Part shown: in pieces, positions 1 to 5,641 of the stretch
Position numbering within the stretch: the first letter of the stretch is position 1
Layout of the letters: every line of letters begins with the position of its first letter
Source of the DNA: Planctomycetaceae bacterium
GTDB taxonomy: Bacteria > Planctomycetota > UBA1135 > GCA-002686595
Length of the DNA stretch: 5,641 bases
Direction: 5' to 3'
Assembly (NCBI GenBank): GCA_013360535.1
Contig: JABWBL010000251.1
Location: 1-5,641, forward strand
The notes under the pieces: model-generated
Seen by the model: the letters and a program-made list of their open reading frames with translations, nothing else
What the model was told of the DNA's origin: nothing
Databases searched by the model: none
Position numbers and translations under genes: made by a program

Positions 1-82
1 AGGCCCTTCACGCCCAACCTGGAACCTGAAATCGTGGGAGCGAGCGCATGAAAACGCTTGAACCGGAAGACGGGATCTTACC
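1..82. other. Unassigned left edge, possible degraded paralogue sequence
   Basis: No intact gene can be supported here. Three short stretches resemble the large gene at 424-2463 in the same order: bases 3-14 match 1974-1985 exactly (12 bases, coding PFTP), TGGAAC at 20-25 matches 1993-1998, and ATCGT at 31-35 matches 2005-2009. The offset changes by two bases and then by one between these blocks, which would be frameshifts. A weaker, gapped resemblance links 60-80 to 2152-2180. Apart from the 12-base block these matches are short enough to be chance. The stretch looks richer in A than the genes around it. A small reading frame starts with ATG at 48 behind a GGGAG at 36-40, but it runs out of frame into the repeated tail and stops at 135-137. 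Confidence 0.35.
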
Positions 83-151
83 TTCCGCGACCCGCCGGCT
101 GGCAAGGCCACGAACCTCTCCAACGCGATCGAGCTGACTTACGTCCCCTGA
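83..151 (+). pseudogene. Orphan tail of a paralogue of the secreted protein at 424-2463
   Basis: Read in the frame ending with TGA at 149-151, this stretch encodes FRDPPAGKATNLSNAIEL followed by TYVP, which is exactly the last 22 residues of the protein encoded at 424-2463. At DNA level 83-138 is identical to 2395-2450 over 56 bases. The last 13 bases then differ at four positions, all silent (ACT/ACC, GTC/GTG, CCC/CCG, TGA/TAA). The frame is closed upstream by TGA at 59-61, and no ATG, GTG or TTG lies between, so it cannot be a gene as it stands. A hairpin follows 48 bases after the stop, as after the intact gene. It is most likely the remnant of a second gene with the same C-terminal module, lost by deletion and frameshift. 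An assembly junction at the repeat is the main alternative. Confidence 0.6.
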
Positions 152-199
152 TCCCGTGAGCGGTAGAGCGGTTCGGCAACGCTGAACCCGCTCGCTTCC

Positions 200-234
200 A
201 AGGGGCTGACAACCGTCGAGGTTGTCGGCCCCTT
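200..234 (+). terminator. Hairpin terminator after the orphan tail
   Basis: The arms at 200-214 (AAGGGGCTGACAACC) and 220-234 (GGTTGTCGGCCCCTT) form a 15-bp stem with one G-U pair and a five-base loop, GTCGA. It starts 48 bases after the stop at 149-151. The following bases (CTTCGTT) are only partly T-rich, so it is a GC-rich intrinsic terminator without a clean U tract. It has the same layout as the hairpin after the intact gene, with an AAGGG...CCCTT base, but the rest of the stem differs, so it is not a copy of it. Confidence 0.75.
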
Positions 235-410
235 CTTCGTTGGTCTCAACGCGTCCAGACGGGCGGTTGTCCGGAGAAGGACCGCGTGTCGCGCACCGCG
301 GGAAAGCCACGCTTGCGGCACGTGCGGTACCATCCGGGTTCGGCGCGCCGGCACGGGCCGCGGGGCAAGAGGGCCCCGAGGTGGCTTCAGGAACTCCGGT
401 GGGCCGCAAC

Positions 411-415
411 AGGAG
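411..415 (+). promoter_or_regulatory. Ribosome binding site fixing the start at 424
   Basis: AGGAG lies eight bases before the ATG at 424-426, which is ideal spacing. It decides the start in favour of 424 over the in-frame GTG at 286, because a signal peptide begins directly at 424. Confidence 0.8.
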
Positions 416-423
416 TCAGAATC

Positions 424-489
424 ATGCGTCTCGTCTTTTCCATGGGGGCCGCGCTCGCGGTCGCCCTGTGCGGAGTTCAGGCTTCCGCG
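424..489 (+). other. Signal peptide (22 residues)
   Basis: It has a short basic start (MR), a hydrophobic core spanning roughly residues 3-18 and a small-residue end ASA before Q23, typical of signal peptidase I cleavage. Cys16 is preceded by Leu instead of Gly, Ala or Ser, so a lipoprotein signal is unlikely. Confidence 0.85.
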
Positions 490-2463
490 CAGACCATCGG
501 ATGCACCACCGGCGGAGTCGGCGGCGCGTTCCCCACCTCGGGCACCGGCAACGGCACCTTCCAGACCGTGCTGCCGTCCTTCCCGTTCAGCTCCGTGCTC
601 AACGTTGCGAGCCTGCCGCCCGGCGCCACCGTGGTGACCGAGGTCAAGCTCAACACGATGAACCACACCTATGCCGGCGACACGCACTTCGTGCTGACGG
701 CGCCGTCGGGACAGATGATCAACCTGTTCTGCCGCCAAGGTGGTGGAAACGACTGGGGCGGCAGCTACGTGATCAACTCCGTCGAGCAGGCGCTCGCGCT
801 GCCCGCCGGCACCCCGGTGCCCTCGTCGACGTTCTCCCAGAACTTCGGCACCTGGACGAGCACCAACTTCGGCATCGACAACGTGGCGCTTTCCGCGGTT
901 GCCGCCCAGACGGGCAACTGGACGCTCACGATCTACGACTGGGCCGGTGGCGACGTCGGCACGCTGACTGACTGGGACATCTGCTTCGGCACGCCTCCGC
1001 CGGTGCCGCCGCCGAGCGCCGCTCCGGCGCTGACGGCGCCCGCGGCCAACGCCAACGTCACGGGATTGTTCGTCAACCTGAGCTGGGGCGCTGTTCTCGG
1101 CGCGACCAGCTACGAGGTGGACGTCGATGGCACGGTGTACGCGACCGCAGGCACCGCCTTCCAGTTCCAGTCGACCGCCGGCCTCCACAACTGGACGGCG
1201 CGCGGCGTCAACTCGAGCGGTGCCGGCCCGTGGGCCGTGTCGCGCGCCTTCACCGACACCGGCCTGACGGCCCCGACGCTCAGCGCTCCGGCCGCGAACG
1301 CGGTCGTGTTCGGCCCCGTCGTGCCGCTGAGCTGGACCGCCGTCACGGGCGCGTCGAGCTATGACGTCGACGTCGACGGCATCGTCTACAACACGACCTC
1401 GACGAGCTACGCCTACAACTCGGCCGCCGGAGTCCACAACTGGACGGTGCGCGCGAAGTGGGTCAACAACACGATCGTCGGCCCCTACGCGACAGCTCGC
1501 AGCTACACCGACCTCGGTGCCGCCCCGTCGCCCTGCAACGGCACGGTGCTCGCCGCCGGTCCGTTCGTCGGAGGCAACGGACTGGGCACGAACAGCTGCG
1601 TCTACTTCGATCTGAACGTCACCAACCCCGCCGGCATCAACGTCTCGCAGTTCCTGACCAACGCCACGGCAACGGCCGGCGTCGCGTTCACGCTCGAGGT
1701 GTTCACCTGCCCGACGACCTACGTCGGCAACGAGCTCAACTCGGCGGTCTGGACGCTGGTCTCGACCGGCGGCGGCGTCGGCGCGGGTACGGGCCAGCAG
1801 TCGCTCGCCGAAGTCCCTGACTTCTTCCTCGCGCAGGGCGCGCACGGCATGGCGCTGCGCATCATCGGCGCGGGCCACACCTACACCAACGGCAACGGCG
1901 GCAACCAGTTCTTCTCGAACTCGGACCTCTCGATCACGCTCGGCGCGAGCCAGGCGACGATGTTCGTGAGCACGCCCTTCACGCCGCGCGTGTGGAACGG
2001 CTCGATCGTCTACAACTGCAACTCGACGCCGCCGGTCCTGAGCTACTGCACCGCCGGCACGACCACGAACGGCTGCACCGCGGACATCAGCGCCTCGAAC
2101 CAGCCGAGCGTGACGCAGGCCAACCCCTGCACGATTTCGGTCGCGGACGTCGAAGGCCAGAAGTCGGGCCTGATCTTCTACTCGGTCTCCGGCCAGCTGA
2201 TCCAGGCCTGGAACGCCTCGAGCTTCCTGTGCGTCAAGGCGCCCACGCAGCGCTCGAACACGCAGGTCTCCGGCGGCACGGTGGGCCAGTGCAACGGCAC
2301 GCTGTCGCTCGACTGGAACGCGTTCCAGAACGCCAACCCGACGGCGCTCGGCAACCCGTTCAGCGCGGGCAACAAGGTGCAAGTGCAGGCGTGGTTCCGC
2401 GACCCGCCGGCTGGCAAGGCCACGAACCTCTCCAACGCGATCGAGCTGACCTACGTGCCGTAA
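424..2463 (+). CDS. Secreted P-domain / fibronectin-III-like protein, no visible enzyme domain
   Basis: This is a 679-residue exported protein of unknown function. Residues 1-22 form a signal peptide with predicted cleavage at ASA/Q. Residues 55-188 resemble the proprotein convertase P-domain, a beta-sandwich usually found behind subtilisin-type proteases: HTYAGD at 81-86, LTAPSG at 91-96, GNWTLTIYD at 164-172 and GTLTDW at 179-184. No protease domain precedes it. A proline-rich linker (191-198) leads to two fibronectin-III-like repeats (202-280 and 285-365). Residues 366-532 form a further beta-rich, Gly/Asn/Thr-rich region ending in FTPRVWNG, and 541-679 form the C-terminal module. The mature protein has 12 cysteines, an even number that fits disulfides outside the cytoplasm. 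I infer a cell-surface or extracellular binding or structural role. It is transcribed alone and ends in a hairpin shared with guaA. The domain calls rest on motif reading; the existence of the gene is near certain, its function is not known. Confidence 0.9.
   Translation: MRLVFSMGAALAVALCGVQASAQTIGCTTGGVGGAFPTSGTGNGTFQTVLPSFPFSSVLNVASLPPGATVVTEVKLNTMNHTYAGDTHFVLTAPSGQMINLFCRQGGGNDWGGSYVINSVEQALALPAGTPVPSSTFSQNFGTWTSTNFGIDNVALSAVAAQTGNWTLTIYDWAGGDVGTLTDWDICFGTPPPVPPPSAAPALTAPAANANVTGLFVNLSWGAVLGATSYEVDVDGTVYATAGTAFQFQSTAGLHNWTARGVNSSGAGPWAVSRAFTDTGLTAPTLSAPAANAVVFGPVVPLSWTAVTGASSYDVDVDGIVYNTTSTSYAYNSAAGVHNWTVRAKWVNNTIVGPYATARSYTDLGAAPSPCNGTVLAAGPFVGGNGLGTNSCVYFDLNVTNPAGINVSQFLTNATATAGVAFTLEVFTCPTTYVGNELNSAVWTLVSTGGGVGAGTGQQSLAEVPDFFLAQGAHGMALRIIGAGHTYTNGNGGNQFFSNSDLSITLGASQATMFVSTPFTPRVWNGSIVYNCNSTPPVLSYCTAGTTTNGCTADISASNQPSVTQANPCTISVADVEGQKSGLIFYSVSGQLIQAWNASSFLCVKAPTQRSNTQVSGGTVGQCNGTLSLDWNAFQNANPTALGNPFSAGNKVQVQAWFRDPPAGKATNLSNAIELTYVP
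586..987 (+). other. P-domain-like beta-sandwich (residues 55-188)
   Basis: The order of motifs fits the proprotein convertase P-domain family: an early V-x-L..HTY-x-GD strand, then a L-T-x-P-S-G hairpin, then G-N-W-T-L-x-I-x-D and G-T-L-x-D-W near the end. Asp86 and Asp172 sit where the family often has conserved acidic residues. In known proteins this domain usually follows a subtilisin-like catalytic domain; here it follows the signal peptide directly. The call comes from motif recognition, not a profile search. Confidence 0.7.
1027..1518 (+). repeat. Two tandem fibronectin-III-like repeats
   Basis: Residues 202-280 and 285-365 are two copies of a module of about 80 residues. Shared landmarks are APAANA at the start, LSW about 10 residues later, then SYEVDVDG / SYDVDVDG with VY two residues on, then HNWT-x-R, and FTDTG / YTDLG at the end. 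Conserved Trp and Tyr positions and the beta-strand pattern suit a fibronectin-III or related Ig-like fold, often a spacer or ligand-binding unit in surface proteins. The copies differ widely in DNA sequence, so the duplication is old. Confidence 0.75.
2044..2463 (+). other. C-terminal module (residues 541-679), candidate secretion or anchoring domain
   Basis: Landmarks in order are YCTAG (541-545), GC (550-551), PC (568-569), EGQKSGLIFY (577-586), LCVKAP (602-607), QCNGTLSLDWNAF (622-634), QAWFRDPPAGK (655-665) and LSNAIEL (669-675). The five cysteines after Tyr541 (542, 551, 569, 603, 623), perhaps with Cys532, could form disulfides. I recall similar endings on many otherwise unrelated secreted proteins of high-GC Planctomycetota, which would suit a shared sorting or attachment signal, but I could not search this. 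The second copy of its last 22 residues at 83-151 shows that the module, or its end, occurs more than once in this genome. Confidence 0.55.
2395..2463 (+). repeat. Second copy of the 69-base repeat, at the end of the intact gene
   Basis: This is the partner of 83-151. Bases 2395-2450 are identical to 83-138. The last 13 bases differ at four positions without changing the protein. Identity stops immediately upstream (G2394 against C82) and does not continue past the stop codon. The repeat therefore covers only the coding tail, in direct orientation with an offset of 2312 bases. Confidence 0.95.
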
Positions 2464-2496
2464 TCGCCCAGGCGCGTCAGCTTCGCTGGCAATCGA

Positions 2497-2530
2497 AAGG
2501 GCCGGTCACCTGTGAAGGTGGCCGGCCCTT
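2497..2530 (+). terminator. Bidirectional hairpin terminator between convergent genes
   Basis: The arms at 2497-2510 (AAGGGCCGGTCACC) and 2517-2530 (GGTGGCCGGCCCTT) form a 14-bp stem with one G-U pair and a six-base loop, TGTGAA. It lies 33 bases after the stop of the + strand gene and 57 bases beyond the stop of guaA on the - strand. Read on the - strand it is followed by TTTCGATT, the better T-rich tail, so it can serve both transcripts. Confidence 0.8.
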
Positions 2531-2587
2531 GGCTTGTCGAGGCGCTGCGCGTGGATGGCGGCGGTCCCAGCCTCCGCCTGCGCGGCT

Positions 2588-5640
<3,053 letters not shown>

Positions 5641-5641
5641 G

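Larger units (their letters stand above)
152..423 (+). other. Intergenic region and leader of the secreted-protein gene
   Basis: No gene is supported in these 272 bases. The left part has an imperfect hairpin (166-174 with 184-193, one bulged C) and then the strong terminator-like hairpin at 200-234. The right part must carry the promoter and leader of the gene starting at 424, but I find no convincing -35/-10 pair: TTGCGG at 313-318 and TACCAT at 328-333 are only nine bases apart. A 6-bp GC hairpin (361-366 with 373-378) lies in the presumed leader and may be chance in such GC-rich sequence. The reading frame of the 424 gene stays open back to a GTG at 286. The intervening Arg-rich residues would sit in front of a clear signal peptide, so this is treated as untranslated. 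Confidence 0.6.

Noticed and set aside
361..378. GC hairpin in the leader of the secreted-protein gene as a possible riboswitch or RNA gene
   Set aside because: The stem is only six clean base pairs, with no conserved riboswitch core visible. Such hairpins arise often by chance at this base composition.
286..423. Upstream GTG start adding 46 residues to the secreted protein
   Set aside because: The extension is Arg-rich and would bury the signal peptide. The AGGAG eight bases before ATG 424 marks the better start.
463..474. Lipobox-like Cys16 (VALC) in the signal peptide
   Set aside because: The residue before Cys is Leu, where lipoproteins have Gly, Ala or Ser, and a normal ASA cleavage site follows six residues later.
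139..2382. 747-codon open frame on the - strand opposite the secreted-protein gene
   Set aside because: Its product is Arg/Val/Gly-rich and low in complexity, as expected from the antisense of a GC-rich gene with C or G in third positions. It has no recognisable domain, and the + strand gene has a clear signal peptide and domains.
2531..2587. Possible small gene between the terminator and the guaA stop
   Set aside because: It is only 57 bases long, with no start codon behind a ribosome binding site on either strand. It is best read as the 3' untranslated end of guaA.

Overview
The window is GC-rich bacterial DNA. It has two parts that face each other across a shared hairpin terminator at about 2497-2530. 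The left part (+ strand) holds a large secreted multidomain protein and, upstream of it, what looks like the remnant of a paralogue. The right part (- strand) is a standard guaB-guaA operon for guanine nucleotide synthesis. The secreted protein ends in a module with motifs YCTAG, EGQKSGL, QAWFRDPPAGK and LSNAIEL. From memory, not a search, I associate this module with secreted proteins of high-GC Planctomycetota, so that phylum is my best guess for the source. The guaBA genes are too conserved to settle taxonomy by eye.

Layout: 1-82 is unassigned sequence with weak, gapped similarity to parts of the large gene. 83-151 repeats the last 69 bases of the large gene: 56 bases are identical, and then there are four silent differences including the stop codon. 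It has no usable start codon in its frame and reads as a pseudogene tail. 152-423 is intergenic, with a strong hairpin at 200-234 and a good ribosome binding site at 411-415. 424-2463 encodes a 679-residue exported protein: signal peptide, P-domain-like beta-sandwich without a protease, two fibronectin-III-like repeats, a cysteine-bearing middle domain and the C-terminal module. 2464-2587 is the convergent intergenic region with the second hairpin. 2588-4138 is guaA (GMP synthase, 516 residues) and 4135-5592 is guaB (IMP dehydrogenase, 485 residues), both on the - strand and overlapping by four bases (ATGA).

GuaB oxidises IMP to XMP and GuaA aminates XMP to GMP, so the operon carries the complete IMP-to-GMP branch. 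Both enzymes keep their recognisable catalytic residues and full length. The secreted protein has no visible functional link to them; it is simply a convergent neighbour. The part of the window that ordinary annotation does not explain is the secreted protein, its C-terminal module and the duplicated tail upstream. I see no CRISPR array, tRNA, rRNA, insertion sequence or defence-type system.
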